From Elymus sibiricus (taxonomy: Eukaryota > Streptophyta > Magnoliopsida > Poales > Poaceae), in NCBI GenBank assembly GCA_039707655.1, contig CM077676.1, forward strand, positions 189,158,936-189,222,935: 64,000 nt of DNA, given 5' to 3'. Under the pieces are notes generated by a model. The model saw only the letters and a program-made list of their open reading frames with translations. It was not told the DNA's origin and searched no databases. The position numbers and the translations under genes were made by a program. Below, piece after piece: positions 34,708 to 48,000 of this stretch. Every line of letters begins with the position of its first letter. The first letter of the stretch is position 1.

Positions 34708-35620
34708 TTACATTTTGGACATATTTTAACTGAAAAGGTAAAACTATGTGCACGTACGGTCGCACGGAGCTCCACTCCCCCGACACGGATACCCTACACT
34801 ATTCTACGGCCGGCCGCGGTGGATCCCTTCATCTTCCCCATGTTCGGCAGCCCGCTTACCGGACTGTCAGGAGTCCCGGAGGCATGTTCTTCCCCCGTAT
34901 CTTCCTTATATCCGGCTGCGCCTCTCTTCGGAGTGGCAAAGAGGGTGCTTCAGCCGGAGTGGAAGGGTGCTTCCCCGGAGCCCAGGTTGGGGTCGACGAT
35001 GGTCTCAGATAAAGAACCGGACAGGTCACCGGCTGTACAAGCCGGCGACGCGCCGGTGGTGGCCTTCCTGGGACCCAAGCGGCAGCGGCCTCCCGTGTTC
35101 TACTTTCCCTTGTTGTTGGCGGAGGACGCGGACGTGCTGGCTGCCGACTCTTCGATCTCCGCGGAGCTGGCATCTTCCTCTGCCGGCAGAGCGCGGCTAC
35201 GCGCGCGTTGACGGTTTAATGGAGGTGTTTGAATGCGGCGAGGAGGCATGTTCAGCCGGGTGTGCAGCGGGCGGCGCCCTGGGCCGGCGCGCCACTTCAA
35301 AGGCGGAGGCAGTGAGATGTCGCGTCCGCCCTGAGCCGTCTTCAATGTGGAGCGCCGCGCTCTACAGCGGCATGAATGCGGGCAGGTGACACCGGGCGGG
35401 AACGCGCACGCACGAGGGAGGGGTTTTTGGTGGGCCAGGGTGGTCAGAAGCGGGCTTGGGATCGGTCCAGACTCCCGCAAACCTCCCCCACTTTTATCTC
35501 CGGTTTACGGGAGAAAATGCGTTCGGACCGCGCCGCGGACCGATACAGGTCGGCGTTGGATGGCTTCCGCGGTCCGGACGGATGCGGTCGGTTTGCGGGT
35601 CATCCTTGGAGATGCCCTTA

Positions 35621-36632
35621 GAGCATCTACAGTCGCGGACACGAGACCTTATACATTGTGCTATGAATCCCACTATCTCATATTTTATCCCCTAGATCCA
35701 TACAAACAATGTAAATAAAATCCTACGTACTATGTAAATCACGCTAGCCTAAACTATGCTTCGTCGTCGGAGATGTCCACAACTTCCGTGCCGGGTCGAT
35801 GAGCGGTAGGAGGGCTCTGGCTCCTCCTCATCATCAATATACGCGAGCATCTCGTCAACGGCCCTGGCGTGCTCCGTCTCCGCCTCCTGCAGATGACGGC
35901 GGTTGGGCTCCGCCTCCGCCTCCGAATGGAGGGAATCAAAGATTGCCTGCTGCTCCGCCTGCAGATCCGCGTCCCCGACGTCCTACTCGTCCTCCTCCTA
36001 CTCCTCCTTCACCACCTCCTCCTGCTCCGCGTCCTCTCCGTTCTCCTCCTCCTCCCCCTCTTCCAACTCCTCCTTCGGATCCACCAGGTCTGGAGGTAGC
36101 TCCACGGCGATCCGGGCTTCACGCCTTGCCCGGATCTGCTAAAGGAGCTGCAGCCGGCGTTCCGGCATTAGATATGGGTAGCTCCTTACCCGGCGGCATG
36201 GTGGCGGACAGCGAGCGACTGGCGAGTGGAAAGTGGCGGCGTCTGTGGACGAGAGGGGAGAAAATGTGGACGGGTAGGGTTTCGGCGCCGGTGGTCGGCT
36301 TAAATAGTCGTGCTACGACACTACACGGCCCGTCTGAGCGACGCCACGCGGCGCCATTGGTCCGACGAAGGAGACGAGCTTCGGACCGCCGGATTTTAGA
36401 GTGTTTGCATGTGAGACCAGGGTGTCAGTCCGATGGGGCCAGGCTCCCGGTCGTGCCCGGGTCTCCCCATATTTGCCCAATATTTGGGCTGGATATAAGG
36501 GGTGTTGGTCAGCCTGGGCGTTTGAGGCCGGTTTGAGGCGCCCGTCTAGGTCGGATTTTTTTGACTGGTCAGTGACCGGGCCGTCAGTCCGAGCGTTTGA
36601 GGGGATTTTGGGGTGCCCGACTGTAGATGCTC
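35621..36632. mobile_element. Third Harbinger-type element, abutting the outer one
   Basis: A 1012-bp element with inverted ends GAGCATCTACAGTCG (35621) and CGACTGTAGATGCTC (36632 in reverse complement matches). It is flanked by TTA at 35618-35620 and 36633-36635. The left TTA is also the right flank of the outer element, so the third element appears to have inserted into that TTA. No transposase is encoded. The inside has a run of CTC/TCC triplets (35980-36080). Confidence 0.8.
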
Positions 36633-36635
36633 TTA

Positions 36636-38795
36636 CATAGTGCAAATTTGCAAATGCATGGTGGAGATATCTCTGTCCAACACAGGGCATCTCTAATATA
36701 TAAGATAATTAAAGTGGCTAAGCTAGGAGCAACGCCATGCATTGCCAGCTCTTTGCGTCCTTGCTCCTTTGATGCACACATGTCCCCGGTTTTTATTCTG
36801 GTTCAACACCGATTTTTCTTTTGCTACTGGTTTTTGGTGGGTGTTGGTCGGGCTGGTTCACCGCCGTCCAATTCACCGCTCTGACTAATCCACCGCTTAC
36901 AAGCTTCCTTCTCTTGAAGACCTCACAATTTATTTTCTTCTCCGTCTCTGATCTCTCCCGTTTCCTTCCCCAGCGCCGCTCCTCTACCAAAAATTTGCCC
37001 AATCATGTTCCCTCCTTCTCTGCCGCTGCCGTCTACCGCCCCGCCATAGGCCTTCCTTGCTCTGTTGCTGCCGCCAACTCCCTCATTCTCTGCTGCCTTC
37101 CCCTTCCCCTCCTTTCTCTCTTTCTTGATAGACGAGGTGTGGCAGTGGAGGCGACGCCCAGAGTAGCAGCAAGGGAGGAGATGCGCTAGTGTGGGATCGA
37201 GGACCGGGGCTGTGTCAGCTTATGGGACGAAGGCTGCAACGGCCAGGCAACGGAGGAAGGCTCCCCGATTTGCCCCTGGGAGTCAGGAGCCGCCGGGAGG
37301 CTGCCAGTTCCATGGAAGGTCGGATGGAGGCACGGTGGAGCTTTAACGTTCTTCCACAAGGTGGGGAACGACGGACGACCAAGACGTGTGACCCATGGCG
37401 GCGGTGCGGGTTGCCCCCCCACCCAGCCTCCTCTTCTTCCATGGACAACTACGTGATGTTCTTCCCACACTTTTATTTCTTACCCCCCCCCAATCTCTCT
37501 CTTCCCTCTCACTTCATCTCTCGTGTTCTTCTTTGCCCATCTGTTTTGATCCCCACCACGATCTCTCTACTCGCTCCATGTTTTTTTTTCTTTGCCCCCG
37601 CTTCTGAGTTTGATTTCTCGATTTGATTCAGATATTCAAGAGTGATCACCGTAGGCAATTGGCATGAATCAGCCAACCATGTGACACCACACAAAGAACC
37701 TGCGATTTCCAGGGTATGCTCTGTTTTCCATTATGATTTGATCTTAGTGTTTTTATTTTTTTGTATTTCTTATGTCTTCACTCTATTAATACAACATGTA
37801 TTCGAGAATTACCACAAAAAAGTGACAATAAAGAACTCAACGCCGTCACTGGATTACATAGCATGGGTCTTTTGAACTTTATGGTTACAAAAAGGGAGTT
37901 AGTTAATTAGTGAGGCCCGGATTATGTTTCTTCACCTACATTTTGCACAAATGTGAAAAATTGGGTGATAGCCTTTTTCAGGGATTTGGGCTCCTCAGCT
38001 GATCACCGAAGTTGGAGGCAATGTGGTCTCCAACAACGATGTCACAAGGGCTGTCAAAAACGTTAGTGGCCTCGACAAACCCAAGCCAATGAACCACTCC
38101 ACATAGAACTATTAGGATGTCTATCTTTCTAGATTTTCATCGTACACATTTACATATCTGATTCATGTTGGATGCATCAATGAGCTAATGTCCATGCCAT
38201 CTGGGTCATCGTGGCGAGACAGAGTCACAATCTATCAGAGGTAAGAATATTTCTTTGGACTAAAAATGTTTAATTTTTCAGTTTGATTTATATAGCATAG
38301 TTAGATATGCACATGGTTCTGTTTTAGTTGGAGTGTGGATTTTCTATGCAACCAGCTCGACCTAAAAGCTACTGCCGCCCCTTTTCTTACTTCAAAATAA
38401 AAAGAACACATGTACACGCGAGCTCAACCACGGCCGCGGCGCCTTCTGCCTGCTAGTGACTTAGTATGAGCTCTAGGCTAATTGCAATGATAAGAAATGG
38501 TTTAGGGCAACCATCCTTATGGTATGGTATAGAATTGATTGTTCCAGTGACCTAGTTTTTTTTTTTTTGAGGGGACTCTCGTGCGCTGGGTGTGCCTCCA
38601 TTTGGGCACGTTCCAGTGACCTAGTTTGATTCGGGGACCAAGCAATGACTTCATTTTCACGGAGCTCTTCCCATTAATTTGTTTTTTTTCTTGTAAATGA
38701 ACTTTACAAAACAAAATATAAGTACATGCAGTAGATTTGTAATGTTTGCCGAGAAAAAGTAGCGTGTGTATTGAGGCCCTAATAGATAGAGCGGT
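36636..38795. other. Intergenic DNA with possible exon-like pieces
   Basis: No gene is supported. A stretch at 37981-38106 follows a pyrimidine-rich CCTTTTTCAG and reads LITEVGGNVVSNNDVTRAVK before a stop, so it might be a last exon. A possible preceding exon (37630-37712, ITVGNWHESANHVTPHKEPA) ends at a GT. I could not connect these with a start or recognise a family. Pyrimidine-rich low-complexity DNA occupies 36930-37130 and 37420-37610. Confidence 0.3.
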
Positions 38796-38801
38796 ACTTA
38801 G

Positions 38802-39271
38802 AACATTTACAGCCGACATCCTCAAATCCTCCTCAAACGTTCGGGGAAGTGCCCGGTCAGTGACCGGATAGGAGAGAGAAGTAAAAAAATGACCCCAACC
38901 GGATCCCTTGTATCATCCGGACCCGTATCATCCCTATACGTCTGAGCCGTCCGTGAACCCTTATATTGAGGACAAATGTAGGGAGGATATGAGGGCTCGC
39001 GGACGCGACCGGACGCGCCCGGTCAGTCCGCCACGTAGGACACGGCCCACACCGGACCAACTTTTCTCTTTCTTTATTCATTCTTTTCTTTCTCTCTCTT
39101 CATCCCCACCAATCACGTGCAAGTGACCGGACATATGAGGGAGAAAATGATGAGTGTGGTTGTATAAACAGACAAATAGGGGCTTAAAACGGACATGTTC
39201 GGTCACTGACTGGGCGCGTCCGCGGGCATTTAGGGAGCCACATTTGGTAAGTCCGGTTGTAGATGCTCTCA
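38802..39271. mobile_element. Harbinger-like MITE, diverged ends
   Basis: The left end TTAGAACATTTACAGCCG and the right end CCGGTTGTAGATGCTCTC are imperfect inverted repeats of the GAGCATCTACA type seen at 35621. The inside is rich in GTCAGTGACCGG and CCGGACGCG words, as in related copies. The target duplication is no longer clear. Confidence 0.6.
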
Positions 39272-40325
39272 CACTATCTATCACTTGTTATGGAATGAAC
39301 CCAAACAACCTAGACCTGAAGATTCGGATGGACAATGTTGCGAGCATTCAGGTGACAATATGTTTGGTTGGGCTGCGGCAGAATGAGAAGTTGCTAGAGC
39401 TGGTAAAAGCTGAGAAGCGTTGATTTTATTGTTAACCCCGAGCTCATTTGAGGCCGGGAACAGGTGAGGACTTTCGATTTGACAATTGCTTTAAAGACGA
39501 TTGGTGATAACTAATTCTCTGCAGCCACAATTAGACCAATGTCCATCGCACCAGTTCTTCTCAACGTCCATGGCAACAATTTTTTTTCGTGTGGGCTTTG
39601 AGTAACGCAACTCCTAGAACACCACAAGGAGCAAGGCACAACAAGGCGGGAGGGGCATCGCGTCGTCAACAGGGAACGACGAGCCTGATTATCACACCAA
39701 TTCCGTCCGGCACCGACCGCTTTACACATCAGTTCGTCCCATCCAAAAAAAAAATGACGTCCCCTTCTTTTATAGGGGAAAATGAAAATGACGCCTCAAC
39801 AAACCGTCATTAATATCGAAGAAACGAAGACCGTCCCACAAAGAAGAAGAAAAAGAGAGAGGAAAGAAGGCCGCGGAAGAAAAGAAATAAAGGGGAAAAC
39901 GGCAGGCGGATTCCGGGGGTTGCGTTACATTTGGCGCGAATCCTGGGGCTTCTAGGGCAACCTGTCCGTCGCTATCGATGGATAGATAAGCATCACGTTG
40001 GCGCCACTCCTGGAAACCTTGCAGATAGCTGTATTCACATCCGGGTCCTCGGCCTGCACCCAGGATTTCTGCAATCCTACTTTTTTACTCGGCATGCATG
40101 GGCTTCACACAAAGTAGCCTTTCCATTTTAACCTGTGACGATGATAACTTCTGATGTATGTTGATCGTAAGATCCTCCTCCCATTGACTGGGCAACTCAA
40201 CTTTACTTAAGTGTTAAGAGTGATAACCAAGACAAAATATTCACCTTAAGAGAAGGACCAAATAATGTGTATGCCTCCGGTTCAAAAAAGTTTTGGCGTG
40301 TCATTGTGACTGCCTAAGTTTATAT
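39272..40325. other. Intergenic DNA, nothing recognised
   Basis: Short frames only. 39296-39423 is open and ends NEKLLELVKAEKR, but it resembles no family I know and has no supporting splice structure. Confidence 0.35.
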
Positions 40326-40329
40326 AATT

Positions 40330-40616
40330 TTTTTTTGAATTCAGTAGAGACTCAGACGCACATACATTCACCCATATGAATGCATGCAGACACACTCTAT
40401 CCTATGAGCACCTCCAAGAGACGGAGCCGACATATCAATTTGAGATTGAGATGCCTTCGTAGTCGACAAGAATGTTTCCTTCCACTAAACGCACATCGCC
40501 CAAAGGACTGAAATAAATCCAAAAAAATGCGACCACCAATGTCAAGTCTAGGACTTGAATCCTGGTGGATTGGTTCCACCACAAGGAACCTAACCATCTG
40601 AACTACGCTCAGTTCG
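40330..40616 (-). mobile_element. Au-type SINE
   Basis: On the minus strand the 5' part holds GATGGTTAGGTTCC and GGATTCAAGTCC, which resemble the internal A and B boxes of a tRNA-derived polymerase III promoter. The body carries TTTATTTCAG, TTTAGTGGAAGGAAACATTC and GGCTCCGTCTCTTGGAGGTG, and a short A run ends the copy near 40330. This matches the Au SINE layout as I remember it. The match is from memory. Confidence 0.7.
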
Positions 40617-40619
40617 CTA

Positions 40620-41640
40620 AGTTTATATACTTGTGTTTCGCAAAGTAGTGGACATTTACCCCATAAGATTCCAGTAAATAGTGCAGCTGGTGCGAAATAT
40701 TCAACTGCATTATATAGTTGACACCAATGTCGTTCAATTGTATTTTGTGTAGTTGATTTGATTCGACCACACGAATATAATTGGCTACATTTTTTTGGTG
40801 TAGTTGACGACTGTGAAGGATCAAGGTGACGACTGTGAATAAATCTCTATAAAATTTATCTCTTTTCTTTAGCAATTTAAGCTTTGCGGATAAATAATTT
40901 CTCCTAAATGCAACTACGAACCAGATAACATATACAACGATACAAATGAAAACAACACAAGTGAAAAGCTATAAGATATAAATAAACGAGGCATGAGAGA
41001 CGAAGATGTATCCTGATGTCTACTTCTTTGAAGAGACTCGATGTTCACTTCTTTGAAAAGACGCTTCGTTGAGAGGCATGGACACAACAAAAGTTTTCCA
41101 ATGCCACAAGACTCATCTTCTTCTCATTAAGTCCCCCGCACTAAGTAGGAGCTCACTTTGATGCTTATAGACCTCGAGATGATCTCCAAACCTTCATAAA
41201 CTTAGAGAAAATTAACCTTGTGTCCTCGCAAGCAAGACCTGGACTTTCTAGACTGGGCATCACCCCTAGGCCTGACAGAGCGGTGGCTCCAGGGGCGGGC
41301 GGTTCGACTCGAATTACCAAACGGTTCGGCCGGACTTGACCCGTTTCCTTTCGTTGTTGCCATGATATTTCTTATGAACCTTGCTTCGGTACACGCTCTT
41401 AGAAAATTTCTAAGTTTACAGATCGATACAGATTAAATGTGAAGATTAGAAGGTACATCTTTAATCAAAGGGACAATATAGTTTTTTCTATGCAAATCAA
41501 TCTATTCAATACATAACGATAACCTTTTTAAGTAACTTTAAAATTCGTGCAAACTTTTAGGGGTGTACCGAAGCAAAAAGTCATTTCTTAATTCTACGAG
41601 GGTTTATTTCTCAGAGACTTGCCTGTGATTATTTAAGTGC
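40620..41640. other. AT-rich intergenic DNA upstream of the WD40 gene
   Basis: No gene or clear repeat terminus. The last 150 bp may contain the WD40 gene promoter. No confident TATA box was chosen. Confidence 0.4.
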
Positions 41641-41846
41641 CAACAAGAAAAGGCAGCCTTGCTTCCTCTCCCTCACTGAAACCTCAGAACCCTAGCTCGG
41701 CAGCGATTCAAGCCCGTTCCTAACCCAAGGTGCCGAAATTAACTGAGGTCAGTGTTCTTGCAGACATAATCTCGAAATTTCCCCGCAAATTTTGATTGAG
41801 TTCGGCTCAAATTTGCGCCTTCCCCCCCCCGGCGTCCTTGCAGGCC
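41641..41846 (+). promoter_or_regulatory. 5' leader of the WD40 gene
   Basis: CGTCCTTGCAG ends at 41843, three bases before the start codon, and looks like a splice acceptor. Candidate donors upstream are CTGAG|GTCAGT (41748) and CCAAG|GTGCCG (41730). A short leader intron is therefore likely. Confidence 0.45.
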
Positions 41847-44642
41847 ATGTCGCAGTACGACGGCGGGCTCGCCGGAGTGTACCCCGAGGAGGAGGATGAC
41901 CGCCTCGCCGACCTGGCGGGGGACTCCGACTACGAGGACGACGAGTATGTCCAATCTGTAAGTTCGCCCGCCTGCCAAGTTCTCGGGCCATGGGGTCCCG
42001 TCTCCAACTTGATCCTTTATGTTGCTGATTTCGCCTTCCTGCTCGATTCCTAGTTCAGTTGGCGTGCGCCATGCGCATACCTGGATGCTACTGTGGTAAT
42101 TGAGTAGGCTGCTAGCTTGAGCTCAACGACTAATCTTAGGCCAAGTTTATTTTGCAGATAAATACACTTCTAGTCAAATGCAATATTACAGTTTAGATTA
42201 ATTACTGTCTTACCTGCATTTGTGGTGTTTATAGATCCCAGGGCTGCAGTTTCAGAATCGTTTTCTTTCGGTCTGACAGAAGTGGATTTTGTTGTTTGTA
42301 GATTAGTAAGGCGTCAGAAGATACATCGGTGATGGATGTCCTGAAAGGGAAGGACATACAGGGAATTCCCTGGGAAAGGTTAACCATCACAAGGGACGGA
42401 TATAGGAAGTCAAGACTGGAAGGGTATACAAACTTTGAGAACATACCTAATTCCGGACAATTATCGGAGAAGGTATGAAGTATGATAGTGCTAGACAATA
42501 AGATAGATTGGTAACAGTGCTCTTTGTTCCTGCTCAGTTTCTGAGGTTTTTCGTGGTGATCTTGATGCAGGTATGTACGCCTGTGGAGAAAGGTCAACTC
42601 TACTACGATTTTGCGCATAACACAAGATCGGTGAGACCGACCATTTTTCATTTTCAGGTGAGAAAATGGTAGCTTCTGGTACCATATTTTCATTGGGTCT
42701 TGCTCAGTTCATGCTAAGCAAGCAAGGGTTTTCAGACATGCTAATTGCGATAGTATGTCTGTTATTGTGTTCTTTGTTCCATGCTTGCCAATATTTGGCT
42801 GTAGTCCTGCACAAGCTAGTCTGTTGCAGATTTTCTTTTTTGATGTTCTGTTTTTAGAATACATGCAGAGAGAACTTTAATATACTAAAAATAATCAACT
42901 GTTCCTATGAAAACTAGCCACTAACAAGGTCTACACATTCTCTTGAATATGCACTTCATGAAAGTGCAGAAAGGCAGTTGTAAAATTGCAATATGGCATC
43001 CCAAGTCCTAACACGGGAGCAAACATTTACAACACCTAACATGCCTTGTATCTCTTTAATACATGGTTGTACTGAGCAATCAGATGTTCTCACATAATTA
43101 ATTGCCTGCTTGCTCGTATGTAATTATTAAGCTCGCTCTATTTCTTTCATACAGTTGAGAAATTTAGTATGGGCAACAACAAGGCATGATGTTTATCTTA
43201 TGTCACACATGTCTGTGCTTCATTGGTCACCACTGACCTCTGAGAAGCACGAAGTTATTGATCTTCAAGGACATGTTGCTCCATGCGAGGTACAAATTTC
43301 TCTTCCAAGTGTTTGATTGAACTGCATTTTTCTTACAGATCCTTATATATTTAATGTTTTTTGTTGCTTTTGACTTCAGAAGCACGAGGGGAATTTCTAT
43401 GAGGGCTTTTATCGGACTCACGTTAGCACATTGGCAGTGAAGAATAACCTGCTGGTTGCTGGTGGCTTTCGTGGAGAACTAATTTGCAAGGTAACTTATT
43501 TTCATTTTTAACGTTTTATTCCATCTCTGACATCTACAACCACTTACAATGTAATTTATTGTCTGTGGAATGCAGTTTTTGGACCGTGAAGGAATAAGCT
43601 ATTGTTCCAAGTCAACTCATGATGACAATGGCATTACAAATTGTCTGGAGATATTTGAGAAACCTAGGTAGGTTATTTTCTATGGACAAATTGTTCCATT
43701 GTTTCTGTGAAATTGAGCATTCATTGATCACAATCTAAAAATTATTTTGGCAGTGGTTCCGTGCATTTCCTAGCATCAAACAATGATTGTGGACTAAGAG
43801 ACTTTGACATGGAGAAGTTTCAAACGTGCAATCATTTTCATTTCGATTGGGCTGTGAATGTAAGCCTCAGCTTCATCCTTTGCACTTGTCTATGTTTAGT
43901 GTTCTATTTGCTGCACTGTGTATTGTAGTTTCCTAATCAAAACCTGGTACTGAAGTCAATACTCAATACTTGGTCAAAGAATGTTTATCGTCCATTAGGT
44001 GACGAGGAGGATATCAGCCTGACCTTGTTTTGCTCCTTTGTTTTCTTTGATGCAGCACACATCCTTGAGCCCTGATGGTAAAATCATTGCTGTTGTGGGG
44101 GACAATCCTGACGGTGTTCTGGTTGATGCTAATTCGGGGAAAGTAAGTACAGCGCAAGGCCCAATCGTCGACTTTCAAACAACGACATCGTAATTTACAC
44201 AAGCTTTTCGTTGTTTGTTTTCCCGCAGATGATTCACGAGCTCAGTGGTCATTTGGATTATTCGTTTGCGTCAGCATGGAACCCAGACGGCCGAACATTC
44301 GCAACTGGGAACCAAGACAAGACATGCAGGGTCTGGGATGCCCGTAACCTCTCCAAGTCTGTTGCTGTCCTGGGAGGCAACATGGGAGCCATAAGGTCCA
44401 TCCGCTATACATCTGACGGCAAGTTCCTCGCAATGGCCGAAGCTGCAGACTTCATCCACATCTTCGACGTCGGGAGCGGGTACGACAGGAAGCAGGAGCT
44501 GGACTTCTTTGGTGAGATTGCCGGCATATCGTTCAGTCCTGACACCGAGGCTCTCTTTGTCAGCGTGCATGATCGCAATTATAGCAGCCTCCTCCAGTTC
44601 AGTCGTCGACGGTTCTATGGGTACCTTGATTCAGCTTTGTGA
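41847..44642 (+). CDS. WD40-repeat protein of the plant C2A9.03-like family
   Basis: Coding exons: 41847-41957, 42302-42472, 42571-42657, 43155-43289, 43380-43490, 43576-43667, 43754-43859, 44056-44142, 44229-44642. They sum to 1314 nt (437 residues) with GT-AG introns and consistent phases. The protein starts MSQYDGGLAGVYPEEEDDRL, an acidic N-terminus (about 1-35). A conserved plant segment follows (DVLKGKDIQGIPWERLTITR, then YYDFAHNTRSVRPTIFHFQ). WD-type blades occupy the rest: HVSTLAVKNNLLVAGGFRGE, LSPDGKIIAVVGDNPDGVLV and the clearest one, GHLDYSFASAWNPDGRTFAT followed by KTCRVWD. This fits the family described as uncharacterised WD repeat-containing protein C2A9.03-like. Such proteins are scaffolds, and no catalytic function is implied. 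The partner is unknown. The frame is undamaged and no transposon lies in its introns. Confidence 0.93.
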
Positions 44643-45076
44643 ATAGCTAAGTGGTTGAGGTCTATAAGAACAAGATCGCAAGTTGTAGAAAGGATGTACA
44701 TATCTGTAGGTCTTCCCCTGCGCTCTTACTAAACCAAAGCTCAGCTACAGAAGGTGTGGTTGCGCTGAACAAATTGACAGCCTGTTGTGATAAGTGATGT
44801 CATTACCCATACATCTCTCATAACTTGCATGCCATCTCTTTTGTAATCCAGCAATAGTCTAACAAACTATACTGATTTTATCTTGCTCCCCATCAGTTTA
44901 TGTTTACCGAATAGCGCAAATACGATAGATAGGGTACAATCACAACGGGGTATTCATGTTTCACACAAAACAACACATGATATGAAGAGGACGAAAAGGA
45001 CATGTAAAAGTGTTTTGCTGGGGGATAGAGAAATCTTGAGTGGCTCGTGAGCAAGGGCTTCCAGCTACCTATTCTC
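44643..45076 (+). other. 3' UTR and downstream flank of the WD40 gene
   Basis: Non-coding AT-rich DNA. The 3' UTR probably ends within about 250 bp of the stop, but I did not identify a definite polyadenylation signal. Confidence 0.5.
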
Positions 45077-48000
45077 ATGTGGGCTAAATTTGATGTTTTA
45101 ACCCTTTTGGCATAGTTTAGCTGGATCTGACCCTGGTTCCAATTTTTTTTGGGATTTGACCCTTTTTGCTACCGCCACCCGGTCCGGCGGTAGCCGATCA
45201 CACCCTACCGTTAGGGGGTCCGGCGGTAGGGCAGCGTCAGCCCTGTGACGTCCGTTAACGGCAGTCTACGTGGCAAAGGGGCCTACCGCCAAGGACCCTG
45301 GCGGTAGGGTGCTCGAGCCTACCGACAAGGACCTTGACGGTAGGGTCTTGATAGAGCCCCCCACCCACCCATTCACCCCCAATCTCCTTCTCCCCGAGCT
45401 CATCCTCTCCCCCCCCTCTCTCTCCCAGCAAAGCACCCACTAAATCCTTCTTGTTTGCTTGAGATTTGTCCGGTGGATCCGAAGCATTTTCATCACCCAA
45501 GGTACCTCTTCCACTCCCCCTTCTTTTGGTTGGTTGGAATCACCTATTTTGGTTGCATTGCTCACATTGATGCAAACCCTAGTTCTTGCTCTTGTTTTTG
45601 TGAAATCAATCAATATGATGCATTTAGAGCTATGTTTGTGCTTTGAATATGTATTGTGTGCCTACCATAGTTGGGGGGAGCAAGATCTTGTGCTAGGTTT
45701 GGTGGTTTTGTTAGGGTTAGGGTTGGGGGTTAAGACTATGATTAAGGTTAAGGCTATGATTAAGGCTATGTTTGTCTTGTTGTTTGAATGCACTTCATAC
45801 AAGTTCCTCGATCCAAAGTATGCATAGTGTAGGTAGTTCATCCATATGAATTGGCCGGCCCATGGATGACTTGCTTTTTTCCATTGTTCTTAGATGGATA
45901 AACTCGTTAATGTTCACTATTTGGACAAGGCGACATTTATGAATGGAAATATCGATGAAGGGGAAGAGCCCATGGTTTTTGAAACAAGCCCAAGCTATGA
46001 GGATGTTGTCGTCAAAGTGAGAAGCGTTTTACATTGGGTTGACCCAATTGATGAGGTTAAGCTTATTGGGAGATATGATGTTGGAGTGGGAGTAAAGTCC
46101 CGATTAAAGAGTATGCCAATCACCTCCCAATTGCATTGGAATGTGTACAAGTAAAGAGTAGAGGGATCACAAGACAAGTCACTTGAATTATTTGCCACAA
46201 AGGTTGAAGTTCCGCGGCTACCACTTGACTTGAACCGAAATGTATCCTCCCCAATACATGATGGTAGTGTCGAGGTGTATGTCCACAATTCTTCTAGCCA
46301 ACCACCAAGTAGCCAACCAAATGAAGAGGACATCAATGATAGAGCCATAGTAGTTCGGGATGATGCTATTGTTCATGTTGATGAAGATGATATTGCTCAA
46401 GATGATGCTTGCACGGAAGAAGGAGAGATCCATTACAATCCCATTGGTAATTTGGATGTCATTGTGTGCCAACAAGACATGGACCGTAACCTCCCTTATA
46501 GCCGTATGTGTGGGTATTTCTCGGATGACGAGGGTCCGAAGGAAGAATTGGATGAGGATGGATTCACGGCGCAAGAAAATCAAATCTTCAAGAAGGTGAC
46601 GGGCAAGGAAAGAGGACCCTCATTGTTTCATGATCTTAGTCTTGCCGACAATGCCGTTGTTGACGTTGGCATGAGATTGGGGTTGGTTGAACCATCACCT
46701 TGCCGGAAGGTCGGTGATCCAGTCCCCAAGGATGAGGACGAGAATGCTCATTTGAAGAAAGGCATCAAGTTTGGGTGCTTGGAAGAGTTCAAGATATGGT
46801 TGAGTGATTACGCCATTAGGAACCATCGGCCATTTGTTGTTGGTCATTCCAACCAAAAGGTGCGCTACACCATCAAATGTGACAAGGAAGGTTGCCCATG
46901 GAAGGTCCGTGGAAGAAAAATTCTTGAAACCGGGCAATGGGTGTTGAAGAGTTGTGTGGCCACTCATGAGTGCATACCACCGGACAAAGCCGACCGAAGC
47001 AAGGGACACCGTCAACTCACGTCTGAGTATTTAGGCTACAAATTGTTGAATGAGATATCCCACGATCCAACCGTGAAGGTGAAGTTACTCATGAGTTCGG
47101 TCTTTGAACGATTCGGGTACGAGGTCAAGTATGGGAAGGTGTGGATGGCCAAGGCAAACGCTATTAGGATGTTGCATGGTGATTATGCGGCCGCATATAA
47201 TATTCTTCCGAGAATGTTGGGTGTCATTGCTCATCGGAATCTGGGCATGCACCATAGGGTGGAGTCAATTGACGGAGTGTTTCACCGTGCTTTCTGGAGC
47301 TTTGGGCAATGCATGGGCATTGTCGGCCTGTCTTGTCTATTGATGGGACTTTCTTGACCGACAAATATAAGGGCACATTGATGGTGGCAATGGCCCACTC
47401 GTCCAACGATAACGTGTTGCCGGTGGCATTTGCCTTGGTGCTTTCCGAGCATGATGACAACTGGGAGTGGTTTATGGACCATGTTAGGACCAAGGTGATT
47501 GGCAAGAGAGAAGTATGCATCATATCGGATCGTCATCATGGGATTCTCAAAGCAATAGATGTTGATATTCCAGGCTTTCCCAAGCTCCAACACCGTTGGT
47601 GCTTGAGGCGCTTCGTGGCAAACTTTTACGGGGCATGCAAGAGCAAGGAGTTTTGCAAAGACCTTACCCATGTTTGCGTGGCATTCAACACCGACACATT
47701 CAAAAGCCGCTATGACAAACTCTTCAAGGCGTTGGAGAAGAACAAAGGAGGGAGAGAATTCTTGACAAGGCATCTTCCGGAGAAGCATAAGTGGTCACGC
47801 GCTTATGACGAAGGAGGTTTGAGATACGGAGACATGACAAGCAACATGATGGAATGCTTCAACAATGTGCTCAAGGGTGTCCGTTCATTACCGGTGACTG
47901 CAATAGTGAAATATACTTTCTTCAAACTCAACGAGTATTTCCTAAGGCATTCCCAAATCACCGCCCATTGGATAGGTGAAAAGATGGACTATCCTTTCAA

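Larger units (their letters stand above)
32316..35617. mobile_element. Outer Harbinger-type element (host of a nested insertion)
   Basis: The ends GGGCATCTCCAACGG (32316) and TTGGAGATGCCC (35617) are inverted. The flanks are GTA on the left and TTA on the right, a 3-bp duplication with one mismatch. The element is split by an inner Harbinger element with its own TTA duplication. Without it the outer element is about 1.1 kb and carries no transposase, so it is non-autonomous. Confidence 0.7.

Noticed and set aside
34558..35389. Frames of more than 200 codons in the outer Harbinger-type element
   Set aside because: They overlap in different phases, have no family resemblance, and lie inside a non-autonomous element.
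35799..36536. Proline-rich 245-codon frame
   Set aside because: It is produced by CTC/TCC triplet-rich DNA inside a non-autonomous element and has no domain.
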